64,000 nucleotides of DNA from Bradyrhizobium canariense (GTDB lineage Bacteria > Pseudomonadota > Alphaproteobacteria > Rhizobiales > Xanthobacteraceae), in assembly GCF_900105125.1 (NCBI RefSeq), contig NZ_LT629750.1:1-64000 (forward strand). The letters run 5' to 3'. A model generated the notes under the pieces. The model was not told the origin of the DNA and ran no database searches. It saw nothing but the letters and a program-made list of their open reading frames with translations. Both the position numbers and the translations under genes were made by a program. Shown here piece after piece: positions 25,518-35,154 of the stretch; the stretch's first letter is position 1, and every line of letters begins with the position of its first letter.

Positions 25518-27254
25518 TCAGCGCGGTAGCAGGTTGGTCTTTGCCAAATCGACAACCTCGTCGCCGCGGCCGCTCATGACGGCTCGAAGCACCCAAAGAC
25601 TGAAACCCTTGACTTGTTCCGCGGTGATCGTCGGCGGCATCGACAATTCCTGTGTTGCGGTCACGACGTCGAGGACCGCCGGGCCATCATGGGCCAGTAC
25701 GTCCCGGATCGCATTCGGCAACTCACCGGGATCCTCCACCCGCACCGCGTGGATACCCATGGCGCGGGCCATGGTTGCGAAATCAGGATTTTGCAGATCG
25801 ACTCCGGTTTCGACGAATCCCGAGGCTTTCATCTCCAGCGCCACAAACCCAAGAATGCCATTGTTGAAGATCACGACTTTCACGGGCAGCTTCATCTGCG
25901 TCAGCGTGATGAGGTCTCCCATCAGCATGGCAAATCCGCCGTCGCCCGACATCGAAATCACCTGCCGCGCCGGCTGCGACGCCTGAACGCCGATTGCATG
26001 CGCCATCGCATTAGCCATCGAGCCGTGAACCCACGAGCCGATGAGACGGCGGCGTCCATTCATCGCGAGATAGCGCGCCGCCCAGATCGTTGGCGTGCCG
26101 ACATCGGCCGTGAAGACAGCATCCTCGGAGGCCTGCTCGCTGAGCAAGCGCGCCAGGTATTGCGGATGGATCGGCTTGTGGCCCGGCGTGCCGCGGGCGA
26201 GTTCGTCCAGCCCGGCACGGGCTTTCTTGTAATGGGCGCGGCTGGCATCGAGATGCTTGCTGTCGGTCTTTGCCTTGAGCTTCGGCAGCAGCGCTGTGAT
26301 GGTGGCGCCGACGTCGCCGACAATGCCGAGGTCGAGCTTGCAGCGGCGGCCGAGATTCTCCGGCCGGATATCGACCTGGGCGATCTTGGCGTCATCAGGC
26401 AGAAACTGTTTGTAGGGGAAATCGGTCCCGAGCATCAGCAGCACGTCGCAAGCGTGCATGGCGGCGTAGCCGGAAGAGAAGCCGATAAAGCCGGTCATGC
26501 CGACATCGTAGGGGTTGTCGAATTCGACATGCTCTTTGCCGCCCAATGCGTGCACCATGGGGCTCTTGAGCATCTCGGCGAGTTGCATCAGGCTGTCGTG
26601 AGCGCCGGCACAGCCGCGACCGCAGAACAGCGTGACGCGTTTGGCGTTATTCAAAAGCTCCGCCAATGCAGTCAATTCCGGTTCGGCCGGGCGAACAATG
26701 GGCGCGGCCGGCAGCAGCCCGGCATTCGGTGAAATGCCACGCTTGGGCGATGACCGCAGCGCGACGTCGCCGGGGATCACCAGAACCGCCACGCCGCGTC
26801 GGCCTACTGCTGCGCGGATCGCGTTCTCCAACACGTAAGGCAGCTGGGCCGTATCGGAGACCAGCTCGCAATAGTGGCTGCATTCCCTGAACAGCTCTTG
26901 CGGATGGGTCTCCTGAAAGTAGCCGCCCCCGATCTCGCCGGAAGGAATCTGCGCCGCGATCGCCAGCACTGGCGTGCGGCTGCGGTGCGCATCGAACAAG
27001 CCATTAATGAGGTGGAGATTGCCCGGACCGCACGAGCCGGCGCAGACGGCGAGTTCGCCCGTGATCTGCGCTTCGCCAGCGGCCGCGAAGGCCGCCACCT
27101 CTTCATGCCGAACGTGAATCCAGTCGATTGTCTTTCGTTTGCGCAACGCCTCGGTCAAGCCATTCAGGCTGTCCCCGACCACGCCGAAGATGCGCTTTAC
27201 TCCCGCCTGGATCAGGGTTTCCGCGATGAGGTCGGCGACATTTTCGATCCGCAT
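25518..27254 (-). CDS. PoxB-like thiamine-diphosphate-dependent oxidase
   Basis: 578 residues, close to E. coli PoxB (572). The catalytic glutamate is E51 in [15 protein letters not shown], and the ThDP-binding GDG-N motif is [20 protein letters not shown] with FNNGILG. The middle domain [20 protein letters not shown] fits FAD-binding members. PoxB decarboxylates pyruvate to acetate and passes electrons to quinone. Acetolactate-synthase-like or other 2-oxoacid specificity cannot be excluded. It follows the TRAP operon by 165 bases on the same strand. Confidence 0.85.
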   Translation of the reverse strand: MRIENVADLIAETLIQAGVKRIFGVVGDSLNGLTEALRKRKTIDWIHVRHEEVAAFAAAGEAQITGELAVCAGSCGPGNLHLINGLFDAHRSRTPVLAIAAQIPSGEIGGGYFQETHPQELFRECSHYCELVSDTAQLPYVLENAIRAAVGRRGVAVLVIPGDVALRSSPKRGISPNAGLLPAAPIVRPAEPELTALAELLNNAKRVTLFCGRGCAGAHDSLMQLAEMLKSPMVHALGGKEHVEFDNPYDVGMTGFIGFSSGYAAMHACDVLLMLGTDFPYKQFLPDDAKIAQVDIRPENLGRRCKLDLGIVGDVGATITALLPKLKAKTDSKHLDASRAHYKKARAGLDELARGTPGHKPIHPQYLARLLSEQASEDAVFTADVGTPTIWAARYLAMNGRRRLIGSWVHGSMANAMAHAIGVQASQPARQVISMSGDGGFAMLMGDLITLTQMKLPVKVVIFNNGILGFVALEMKASGFVETGVDLQNPDFATMARAMGIHAVRVEDPGELPNAIRDVLAHDGPAVLDVVTATQELSMPPTITAEQVKGFSLWVLRAVMSGRGDEVVDLAKTNLLPR

Positions 27255-27419
27255 GGCTGTTCATCCTTGTTCAGTGCGACGTCAGTCAACTCGCGATGGG
27301 ACGATCCCGTTGACCCGGATCGAGCATGATGTTGGACGCGATGCGATCGCGCAAGCCTATGGCCGATCAAACCTTCGCGTTTGCAGACGCCAGGGCAGGT
27401 TCGCTGACGCAGGGCACGT

Positions 27420-28709
27420 TCACCGCAACACATGCCGTGGCAGCCAAAGCGAAATCTCCGGTACATAGGTGACGAGCATCAGCACCAGGAACATCACCGT
27501 GTAGAACGGCCAGATCTTCCGCATCACCTGCTCGATCGTGACCTTGCCGACCGCGCATCCGACAAAAAGGATCGAGCCGACCGGCGGGTGGCACAATCCG
27601 ATGCCGAGGTTCAGCAGCATGATCATGCCGAAATGAACAGGATCGACCCCGAAATTCTGCATCACCGGCAGCAGGATCGGTGTCGCGATCAGGATGGAAG
27701 GCGCCATGTCGACGAGGGTGCCGAGCACCAAAAGCAGAATATTGATCAGAAACAGGATGACGTATTTGTTGCTCGATATCGACAGGAAGAATGCCGTCAT
27801 CTTCGCCGGCATCTGCGTCAGCGCCATCACGTAGCCGACGCTGGAAGCGCATGCGATCAGGGTCAGCACCATCGCCACGGTGCGCAAGGTCCGGTGCAGC
27901 AAAGCGGGCAGGTCGCGCCAGCGATAATCGCGATAGATGAACATCGTCACGAAGAAGGCCCAGATGCACGCGACCGCGCCGGCCTCTATCGCCGTAAAGA
28001 TGCCGCCGAGAATGCCGCCGAGGATGATGACGAGCGTCACCAGCCCCCAGGCCGCATCGATCGTGATCTTGATGGCGTCTTTCGCCGGTGCCGTCTGGCC
28101 AGGGGGATGCCGGTCGCGGTAAGCGATGACGAGGCAGAGAACGATCAGCGAGAAGCCGAGCAGGAGCCCGGGAAAGACGCCGGCCATGAACAAGGCGCTG
28201 ATCGAGATCGTGCCGCCGGTCGCAAGCGAATACAGCACCGCGTTGTGGCTCGGCGGCACCAGCAGCGCCTGCACCGAAGACGTGATGGTGAGGTTGGTTG
28301 CGAACACGCGCGGATATCCGGCCCTTTCCATCTGCGGAATCATCACCGAGCCGATCGCTGAGGTATCTGCGACCGCCGAGCCGGAAATCCCGCTCAGGAA
28401 CGTGGTTGCCAGCACGTTCACGATCGAAAGGCCGCCGCGCAACCGGGTAAATCCGACGAGAACATCTGCAAATGCAACGAGACGGCGCGCCATGCCGCCT
28501 TCGGCCATGATCGCGCCGGCCAGCACAAAGAATGGAATCGTCAGCATCGCCACCTTGCTGACGCCGTCCGAGATCTTCAGCATCACCGCTTCCAGCGGAA
28601 TTCCGATCCACCAGGCGCCCGCGATCGCTGCAAAAGCCAGCGAGTAAGCGATGGGCATGCCGATGACAAAGCACACGAGCATGGCCGCGAGTAGAACGAA
28701 GATGTCCAT
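27420..28709 (-). CDS. TRAP transporter large permease (DctM)
   Basis: 429 residues with about 12 membrane helices. Family features include FFVLAGAIMAEGGMARRLVAFA, FLSGISGSAVADTSAIGSVMIP and HPPVGSILFVG. DctM carries the solute and sodium. It follows the small permease by 15 bases and belongs with the DctP at 29321. Confidence 0.92.
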   Translation of the reverse strand: MDIFVLLAAMLVCFVIGMPIAYSLAFAAIAGAWWIGIPLEAVMLKISDGVSKVAMLTIPFFVLAGAIMAEGGMARRLVAFADVLVGFTRLRGGLSIVNVLATTFLSGISGSAVADTSAIGSVMIPQMERAGYPRVFATNLTITSSVQALLVPPSHNAVLYSLATGGTISISALFMAGVFPGLLLGFSLIVLCLVIAYRDRHPPGQTAPAKDAIKITIDAAWGLVTLVIILGGILGGIFTAIEAGAVACIWAFFVTMFIYRDYRWRDLPALLHRTLRTVAMVLTLIACASSVGYVMALTQMPAKMTAFFLSISSNKYVILFLINILLLVLGTLVDMAPSILIATPILLPVMQNFGVDPVHFGMIMLLNLGIGLCHPPVGSILFVGCAVGKVTIEQVMRKIWPFYTVMFLVLMLVTYVPEISLWLPRHVLR

Positions 28710-28724
28710 GGCATGCTTCCCCGG

Positions 28725-29240
28725 TTAGTCGAACGGTGCCACTTCGCGTTCTTGAGGCATGGCCTCCGGCGGAAGCCCGAGCAAAATGCGTTCAATGATG
28801 AAAAGCAGCAGGCAAACCCCGCCGACCGGTATCGGCAAATAGGTGACGCCGACCGACAGGAACGGAAAATCTGCAATCGTATTGTGCCAGGTGACTTCGA
28901 CGAGCCGGGTGCCCCAGACGATCATGAAGACCGCGATTAGCGCCATCAGCAACTGCACCACCAGATCAAGCAGCCGCCGCAATTCCGCGGGCAGCTTGTC
29001 GGCAAAGAACGAAACGCTCATGTGCAGATTGACGCGATAGCCTGCGGCAGCACCGATGAAGGTCAGCAGGATGGTCAACAGCACCGCCAGCGGCTCCGGC
29101 CATGATGCCGCGCTGTTGAGGACGTAGCGGGTAAATACCGCCCAGGGAATAATGGCCGAAATCAACGCCAATGCGATACAGCCGACCACCACGCACAGGA
29201 GATACAGGTAGTCCATCGTTCGACGAAACAATCCTGCCAT
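28725..29240 (-). CDS. TRAP transporter small permease (DctQ)
   Basis: 171 residues from ATG 29240 (a TTG two codons earlier is less likely). Four membrane helices and the DctQ-like PWAVFTRYVLNSAASWPEPLA and GYRVNLHMSVSF are seen. Lies between DctP and DctM genes in the standard P-Q-M order. Confidence 0.88.
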   Translation of the reverse strand: MAGLFRRTMDYLYLLCVVVGCIALALISAIIPWAVFTRYVLNSAASWPEPLAVLLTILLTFIGAAAGYRVNLHMSVSFFADKLPAELRRLLDLVVQLLMALIAVFMIVWGTRLVEVTWHNTIADFPFLSVGVTYLPIPVGGVCLLLFIIERILLGLPPEAMPQEREVAPFD

Positions 29241-29320
29241 TCCCAAGCTTCCCGATTGTCAGGCTCTGCCTTGATGGAGCGTTCGATCGCCGTCTCGCGC
29301 TTTGAGTGCGCGCAAAACTT

Positions 29321-30328
29321 CTATGCGATGGCGTTGATGCGGTTGATCATGTCCTGATATTTCGGGCCATATTTGTCCCACACCGGTTTGACCGCGTCCT
29401 GGAACGGCTTCTTGTCGGCGATCTCGGTGATCTGGCAGCCCGCCGCTTTCGCCTTCTCCATCGCCTGCTGCTCATACTTGTTCCAGAATTCGCGCTCCTC
29501 GAGCTGCGCTTCGCGGGCGAACTTCTTGATCAGGCTTTGGTCGTCCGCCGAGAGCGTGGCCCATGTCCTCTTGGAAAACATCAGCACTTCCGGAATGATC
29601 AGGTGCTCGGTGAGGGAGAGATATTTCGCCGCGGTATAATGATTGCTGAAGACATAGCTCGGTGGATTGTTCTCGGCCCCATCGATCACGCCGGTCTGCA
29701 ACGCGCTGAAGACCTGGTCGTAGCCCATCGCAACCCCGTTGCCGCCGAGCGCATTCATCATGTCGATGAAAATCGGGTTGCCGATAACGCGGAATTTCAG
29801 GCCCTTGATGTCTTCGATCGATTTGATCGGCTTCTTGGTGTTGTAGAGGCTGCGCGCGCCAGCATCCATCCAGCACAGCGCAACCAGTTGGGCATTGGCA
29901 TTGGCCGTGATCTTGTCGAGCAGCTCCTGGCCGATCGGCCCGTCCATCATCTTTTCGGCATGCGCCACGTTCCTGAACAGGAATGGCATGTTGACGACGT
30001 TGATCTCGTCGACGATCGGGCCGACGGCTCCGGCGCTGACGCGCAGGAGCTGAACGGCGCCGATCTGGGTCTGTTCGATGGTCTCTTTCTCTCCCCCGAG
30101 CTGCATCGACGGATACATCCGGACCGAGAGCCGCCCGTTGGTCGCCGCCTCGAGCTTCTTGCCCAGGTTCTCCGCCGCCGCCACGGTCGGATAGCCGGGA
30201 GGCTGAACGTCGGAGGCCTTGAACACCATTTTGGTCTGCGCGGCGGCCGGTGCTGGCGGCGTCAGGCCCGTCGCCAGGCCGGCCGCCCCAAGACCCGCGC
30301 TCAATCTGATAAAATCACGGCGTTTCAT
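29321..30328 (-). CDS. TRAP transporter binding protein (DctP)
   Basis: 335 residues from ATG 30328. A Tat signal (MKRRDFIRLSAGLGAAGLAT) precedes KMVFKASDVQPPGYP. The family's carboxylate-binding arginine is expected in GLKFRVIGNPIF. SLYNTKKPIKSIEDIKGLKF and DGAENNPPSYVFSNHY are typical DctP segments. Substrate likely an organic acid; identity unknown. First gene of the P-Q-M set. Confidence 0.9.
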   Translation of the reverse strand: MKRRDFIRLSAGLGAAGLATGLTPPAPAAAQTKMVFKASDVQPPGYPTVAAAENLGKKLEAATNGRLSVRMYPSMQLGGEKETIEQTQIGAVQLLRVSAGAVGPIVDEINVVNMPFLFRNVAHAEKMMDGPIGQELLDKITANANAQLVALCWMDAGARSLYNTKKPIKSIEDIKGLKFRVIGNPIFIDMMNALGGNGVAMGYDQVFSALQTGVIDGAENNPPSYVFSNHYTAAKYLSLTEHLIIPEVLMFSKRTWATLSADDQSLIKKFAREAQLEEREFWNKYEQQAMEKAKAAGCQITEIADKKPFQDAVKPVWDKYGPKYQDMINRINAIA

Positions 30329-30384
30329 GAGAAGCCTCACCAAAGCGCTATTATTTTATTTTCCCGGCCGGACGCGCCGCAGAA

Positions 30385-31395
30385 CTATCCTTTATGAGCG
30401 CTGTGATAGTTGTCGACGATCTCGCGGAATTTCTTGACGTTGTCCGCGCCCGCATAGTCCGCGATGCGCTTGTACGCCGGCTCCATCTTGGCGCGGAACG
30501 CCGCGAGATCGGGGCGGGTGACCTGCATCCCGGCTTTTTGCAGCTTGTCGATCTGGTCGGTCTCGGCATCGGCGATCAGCTTGCGCATCAACTCGCCGGA
30601 GCTTCTGCTTTCTTCGTGGAAGATCGCCTGTTGTTCCGGGGTCAGGCGCTTCCAGCTGTTGACGCCAATGGTGTGGATCATGTTGTTGTAGACATGCTGG
30701 GTCAGCGCCAAGTGCTTCTGCACCTCGGCGATCTTGTTGAAATAGATCACCGCGATCGGGTTTTCTTCGCCGTCGACCACCTTTTGCGAGAGCGCCAGAT
30801 AGAGTTCGGGGAAGGCGATGGCCGTCACGACGGCGCCGAGCGCTTCCATCGAGGCCTGAATTTGCAGCTCGGGCGGCGTGCGGATCTTCAGGCCCTTCAT
30901 GTCATCGGGCTCATTGATCGGGCGGACGCTGTTGGTGACGTTGCGGAAGCCGTATTCCCAGTTTCGCAGCAGCACAAAGCCCTGCTTTTCCGCCAGCGGC
31001 GCCAGCCATTCCATCGCCGGACCGTCGAGGATCGGGAAGGCGTCTTCGCGCCCATTGAAAATGAAGGGCAGTTCGATGGTGGCGAATGCCTTGTCATACT
31101 TGTCGAGCTGTCCCTGCGTCGGCAGGCCCATATCGATGGTGCCGAGCTTGATCTGCTGGGCCTGTTCCGGCGGCCCACCCAACTGATTGTTGGGGAAGAT
31201 CGCGATCTTGATGGCGCCATCGGTGCGTTTTTCGACCTGGCTGGCGAATTGCTTGGCGGCGATGTTGGCCGGATGGCCTTCTTCGGCGAAGTGAGCAAAG
31301 CGCATGGTGATGGTTGCCGCGCGCGCGATATAGGGCGCGGCGATGGTCAGTCCGGCGGCGCCGACGCTGGTCTTCAGGAAATCTCTGCGATCCAT
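30385..31395 (-). CDS. TRAP transporter binding protein (DctP), second set
   Basis: 336 residues from ATG 31395 with a near-perfect AGGAGG upstream. Tat signal MDRRDFLKTSVGAAGLTIAA. Family segments GFRNVTNSVRPINEPDDMKG, GLKIRTPPELQIQ (ligand arginine) and VVDGEENPIAVIYFNK are seen. It pairs with the fused QM permease encoded 41 bases upstream. It differs substantially from the DctP encoded next to it. Confidence 0.9.
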   Translation of the reverse strand: MDRRDFLKTSVGAAGLTIAAPYIARAATITMRFAHFAEEGHPANIAAKQFASQVEKRTDGAIKIAIFPNNQLGGPPEQAQQIKLGTIDMGLPTQGQLDKYDKAFATIELPFIFNGREDAFPILDGPAMEWLAPLAEKQGFVLLRNWEYGFRNVTNSVRPINEPDDMKGLKIRTPPELQIQASMEALGAVVTAIAFPELYLALSQKVVDGEENPIAVIYFNKIAEVQKHLALTQHVYNNMIHTIGVNSWKRLTPEQQAIFHEESRSSGELMRKLIADAETDQIDKLQKAGMQVTRPDLAAFRAKMEPAYKRIADYAGADNVKKFREIVDNYHSAHKG

Positions 31396-31436
31396 TGGTA
31401 TCCTCCTGTCGTTTTTGATCCGCATTGCCTGCGGAA

Positions 31437-33356
31437 TTATCCGTTGAAACCGAAATAATGCGGCAGAGCGAGCGTGAACCACGGCACGGCGGCCACGATC
31501 AGCAATCCCGCGATGAGCATGATGAGATAGGGCAGCATGGCGCGGGATGCCGTCTCGATGTCGCAGCGCATCACAGCGCAGCAGACATAGAATCCCACAC
31601 CGGCAAACGGCATGAAGCCGCCGATGCCCATGGCAATGATCAGCACCAGCGCATAATGCAGTTCGCTCAGGCCGAGTTTTCCGGCGATTGGAATCAACAG
31701 CGGCGCAAGCACGTTGAGCGACGGCAATCCTTCAAGCAGCACGCCGACCAGGATGAGCAGGACGATCGAGCAGAGCATGAAGATGGTCTGGCTGTCGCCG
31801 ACCGATTGCAGCAACGTCACCAGCCGCTGCGGAAGATAGGCGACCGTGAGCGTCCAGGAGAAACTCGATGCTGCCGCAAAAATGAAAAGCAGAACGCCGG
31901 TAAGGGCCGCCGTGTCGATCGCAATACGAATGAACCCGTTCAGGCTCATTTCGCGATAGACCAGTGTCGACAGCAGCAGGCCGTAGACGACCGCAAGTGC
32001 TGCGATCTCGGTCGGCGTCGCGATCCCGAGCAGGATGCCCGCGAGCAGGCTGCCTGGCATCAAGAGCGGCAGGATCGCGCCCAACCCTGCGCGGGCCATG
32101 ACCGCGCCACTGGCGCGCGGCGTGCGGGGCGCTCCGCTGGCGCGGGCACGCACATAGATCAAGACCATCAGGCAGACTGCCATCACCGCAGCCGGTATCA
32201 GGCCGCCGATAAACATCGCGCCGACAGACACGCTGGTGATCGAGCCGACGATCAGCATGGCGATGCTCGGCGGTACGGTCTCGCCCATCACGGCAGCGGC
32301 GGCGAGCACGGCCGCGCCTTCAGCCGCGCCATGGCGTTCGCGCAGTTCGTCGCGCATCACAGTGCCGACCGCGGCGACGTCGGCGGGTTTCGAGCCTGAC
32401 AATCCCGATACCAGATACATGCTGGCGACGGTGACCTGAAGCAAGCCGCCCTGCATGTGGCCGACCAGCGCGTGAATGAAGCGCACCAGGCGGATGCTGA
32501 TGCCGCCACGCTCCATCACCAGCCCCGCGAGGATGAAGAAGGGCACGGCGAGCAGAATGAAGTTGCCGGTGCCGTTGACCATGGTCTGCGGCAGCACCAC
32601 CAGCGATGCCGTTCCGGTTCCCCACAGATAGATCGCAGTCGACAGCAGCAGCACGAAGCCAACGGGAACGCCGGCCAGGATCGCGACAAAGAACAGGCCG
32701 AGCGCCGCGATGATCGCGGCATCGTCGCCAAGCCACGGCAGCCAGATATCGCGCGTCAAGGCGGCCACCGCGATGGTCACCGCGAACGCGGCGCCGACGC
32801 CGAGCGCCATCATGCCGTGTTCGCGCCGGAGATTGACCGCGGCATAGAGCATCAGCAGCACCATGCCGATCGGCAGCGGCAGCGCAATCAGCGCGGCCGG
32901 CATCTGGAAGATCGGCGTGTATTCGCCCCAGCTTGAACTTAAGAATTCGATCGAGACGTAACCGGTGATCCCGGCGACGAACAGCACGACGACGTCAGCG
33001 AGCGCCAGGCATCCGCGTTCGCCGCGTGAAGGGAGCCGGCTGAGAATGACGCGGACGAAGGCGTGATCGCGCCGCCGGTAGGCGACCGCGCCGCCGATAA
33101 ACGCCAGGATCGACAGCGCCAGCCGGGCGATCTCGTCGGTCCACAGGAAGGAGCGGGCGAAATAGACACGTGCGGCAACGTTCGCCAGCACCAGCACGAG
33201 CTCACCCAACAGCGCCGCGACTATCACCGCTTCGGCCGCGAGATCGACGTAGCGTAGCGGCGTGATTTCCCGCCGGGCGGGCGATCCCACCGCGCCGGAA
33301 AGTGCGATCGGTTCTCCGGCGTTCGACAATGCGACATCCATGGCGCTACCGCGCAT
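31437..33356 (-). CDS. TRAP transporter fused small-large permease (DctQM)
   Basis: 639 residues from ATG 33356. The first 190 residues are a DctQ domain (FARSFLWTDEIARLALSILA) joined to a DctM domain (VPFFILAGLVMERGGISIRL, YLVSGLSGSKPADVAAVG, GIGGFMPFAGVGFY). Fused QM permeases are known, as in SiaT. The ATG overlaps the stop of a 12-codon leader ORF (TGATG), which implies that ribosomes reach this gene by coupling. First structural gene of the TRAP cluster. Confidence 0.9.
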   Translation of the reverse strand: MRGSAMDVALSNAGEPIALSGAVGSPARREITPLRYVDLAAEAVIVAALLGELVLVLANVAARVYFARSFLWTDEIARLALSILAFIGGAVAYRRRDHAFVRVILSRLPSRGERGCLALADVVVLFVAGITGYVSIEFLSSSWGEYTPIFQMPAALIALPLPIGMVLLMLYAAVNLRREHGMMALGVGAAFAVTIAVAALTRDIWLPWLGDDAAIIAALGLFFVAILAGVPVGFVLLLSTAIYLWGTGTASLVVLPQTMVNGTGNFILLAVPFFILAGLVMERGGISIRLVRFIHALVGHMQGGLLQVTVASMYLVSGLSGSKPADVAAVGTVMRDELRERHGAAEGAAVLAAAAVMGETVPPSIAMLIVGSITSVSVGAMFIGGLIPAAVMAVCLMVLIYVRARASGAPRTPRASGAVMARAGLGAILPLLMPGSLLAGILLGIATPTEIAALAVVYGLLLSTLVYREMSLNGFIRIAIDTAALTGVLLFIFAAASSFSWTLTVAYLPQRLVTLLQSVGDSQTIFMLCSIVLLILVGVLLEGLPSLNVLAPLLIPIAGKLGLSELHYALVLIIAMGIGGFMPFAGVGFYVCCAVMRCDIETASRAMLPYLIMLIAGLLIVAAVPWFTLALPHYFGFNG

Positions 33357-33394
33357 CACGTCGCAACTGGACGAAAATTCAACAGGCCGTTCAT
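33356..33394 (-). CDS. 12-residue leader ORF coupled to the fused TRAP permease
   Basis: ATG 33394 has a very strong ribosome site (GGGAGG, six bases away) and encodes MNGLLNFRPVAT. Its TGA stop overlaps the permease ATG as TGATG. The permease start itself has no good ribosome site, so translation is probably delivered through this leader. The peptide is not rich in any single amino acid, so classic attenuation is not evident. Confidence 0.55.
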   Translation of the reverse strand: MNGLLNFRPVAT

Positions 33395-33465
33395 ATCATC
33401 ACCTCCCGATTGCGCGTTGTTTTTTGGTCGCGCTTCTTTATCTGTTTGTTTTGTTGGCTTTGCTT

Positions 33466-34209
33466 TCAGTTCGCCTCGTCGAAAAACTCCGGATTGATGC
33501 TTTGCGTGGCGCAGATATCGCCAAGCAACCGGTCGAGGTGGTTGCCCATCGCGAGACTCGCTGCCGCCGGATCATGCGCCTCGATCGCGGTCAGGATGGC
33601 CTCATGCTCCCTGATCACTTGGGCGATCCGTCCGGTTTGCGGCAGCGTCAGGCGCCGGTAGCGGTCGACATTGACTTTCACCTGCTGGATCAGTCTCCAA
33701 ATTCCGGGATATCTCGCGACCTCTGCGATGGTTGCGTGGAACATTTCATCCGCCTGATGAAAGGCATCGCCATCCCCAGCGGCGTCAGCCTCACGCTGGC
33801 GTTCCAGGATCGAGCGCAGGGCCAGGATCTGGCTCGACGTCGCGCGCTCCGCCGCGAGCCGCGCCGTGGTTTCCTCCAGCGCCTTGCGGATGATGATGGT
33901 TTCCGGCAACGCCGCAATCGGAATGCGCGAAACGATCATGCCCGACTGCGGGAATATCTCCAGCAGACCTTCGTCTGAGAGTTTCAGGATGGCTTCGCGA
34001 ACCGGCGTACGGCTGACGCCGTAGGAGAGGGCGATCTCCGCCTCGGAGACGGCTTCGCCGGGACGGCGCCGCAGCGACACGAGCTCGGTGCGAAGGTCGG
34101 AATAGATCCTCGACGCGGCGGTTTCGCCACGCGGCCGGCCGCTGCGGCGAACGCCCGACGCCGCCGGATGGCCCGATGTTTCCGTCTTTTTCGTCGCACG
34201 CGCCGGCAT
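33466..34209 (-). CDS. GntR-family regulator with FCD domain
   Basis: 247 residues. Winged helix at about 35-100 (AEIALSYGVSRTPVREAILKLSDEGLL) and an all-helical FCD ligand domain with metal-site residues in FHQADEMFHATIAEVA and REHEAILTAIEAHD. It typically represses an adjacent catabolic operon until an organic acid binds. It is upstream of the TRAP cluster on the same strand, 71 bases before the leader ORF, and divergent from the SDR gene at 34327. Confidence 0.88.
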   Translation of the reverse strand: MPARATKKTETSGHPAASGVRRSGRPRGETAASRIYSDLRTELVSLRRRPGEAVSEAEIALSYGVSRTPVREAILKLSDEGLLEIFPQSGMIVSRIPIAALPETIIIRKALEETTARLAAERATSSQILALRSILERQREADAAGDGDAFHQADEMFHATIAEVARYPGIWRLIQQVKVNVDRYRRLTLPQTGRIAQVIREHEAILTAIEAHDPAAASLAMGNHLDRLLGDICATQSINPEFFDEAN

Positions 34210-34227
34210 TGGTTTGCCTTGCCAATT

Positions 34228-34246
34228 AATATATTAGTATATGAAC
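34228..34246. promoter_or_regulatory. AT-rich partial palindrome, possible GntR operator/promoter
   Basis: TATA-TTAG-TATA core within AATATATTAGTATATGAA, just upstream of the GntR start and in the gap to the divergent SDR gene. FCD regulators bind short palindromes of this kind, but the match to any consensus is weak. Confidence 0.35.
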
Positions 34247-34326
34247 TGATCTGGACAAAGATCAAGCGGATTGCTCGCCTCATTGCGGGAGACGTTTCGC
34301 TTCTGTGCACAAAAGGAACTTCAGTC

Positions 34327-35133
34327 GTGACCGACTATCGCAAACTCTTCGATCTCACCGGCAAGACCGCAGTGGTGCTTGGCGCAGCTTCCGGCATCGG
34401 AAAATCATCGGCCGAAGCGCTGGCGTCGCTCGGCGCAAGCGTATTGTGCGCCGATATGGCGGCCGAAGGCGCGGAAGCCACCGCCGCCGGCATCCGCAAC
34501 AATGGCGGCGCGGCGGAAGCGACCACGTGCGACGCGGCTGACGCAGCCGATGTCACCGCGCTTGCGGCGAAAGCGTTGCAGAAATTTTCGCGCGTGGATA
34601 TCGCGGTCACGACGCCTGGACTCAACATCCGCAAAACCATCCTCGATTACACCGAGGAAGACCTCGACCGCGTCATCAACCTCAACATCAAGGGCACGGT
34701 GTGGTTCTTTCAGGCCTTCGGCCGCATCATGACCAGCCAGAAGGGCGGCAGCCTGATCGCGTGTTCCTCCGTGCGCGCCGTCACCATCGAGCCGGGACTT
34801 GCGGTCTATGGCTCAACCAAGGCTGCGATCGGCCTGCTGGTGAAGGGGTTTGCCTCCGAAGTCGGCCGTTTCGGCGTCCGCGTCAACGCGATCGCGCCGA
34901 GCATCGCCGAGACGGCGCTGACCGGACCGTTCAAGCAGCGGCCCGATATCTATAATCTCTACGCGGCGCATACGGTGCTGAACCGCTGGGCCAGCGCCGA
35001 CGAAGTCGCAACCGCCGTCGCCTATCTCGCTTCCGACGCCGCAAGCTATGTCAGCGGCAGCACCTTGTTCGTCGACGGCGGCTGGACCGGCATTGACGGC
35101 CCGCCGACCGGCCTGACGCAATTGGCCAAGTAA
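34327..35133 (+). CDS. Short-chain dehydrogenase/reductase
   Basis: 268 residues from GTG 34327, with AAAGGA upstream; a longer frame reads into the regulatory gap. Cofactor motif GAASGIGKSSAEALA and an acidic CADMAAEGAE favour NAD(H). Catalytic residues are intact: S in CSSVRAV and YGSTK. It oxidises or reduces an alcohol/ketone. Divergent from the GntR gene, so probably part of the same catabolic regulon as the TRAP cluster. Confidence 0.88.
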   Translation: MTDYRKLFDLTGKTAVVLGAASGIGKSSAEALASLGASVLCADMAAEGAEATAAGIRNNGGAAEATTCDAADAADVTALAAKALQKFSRVDIAVTTPGLNIRKTILDYTEEDLDRVINLNIKGTVWFFQAFGRIMTSQKGGSLIACSSVRAVTIEPGLAVYGSTKAAIGLLVKGFASEVGRFGVRVNAIAPSIAETALTGPFKQRPDIYNLYAAHTVLNRWASADEVATAVAYLASDAASYVSGSTLFVDGGWTGIDGPPTGLTQLAK

Positions 35134-35154
35134 GCCCGCGGAATCCGTACGCCG

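Noticed and set aside
31425..32399. 324-codon plus-strand frame across the fused TRAP permease
   Set aside because: Shadow of a membrane protein gene; composition is Gln/His/Arg/Asp-rich, as expected for the reverse complement of hydrophobic codons.
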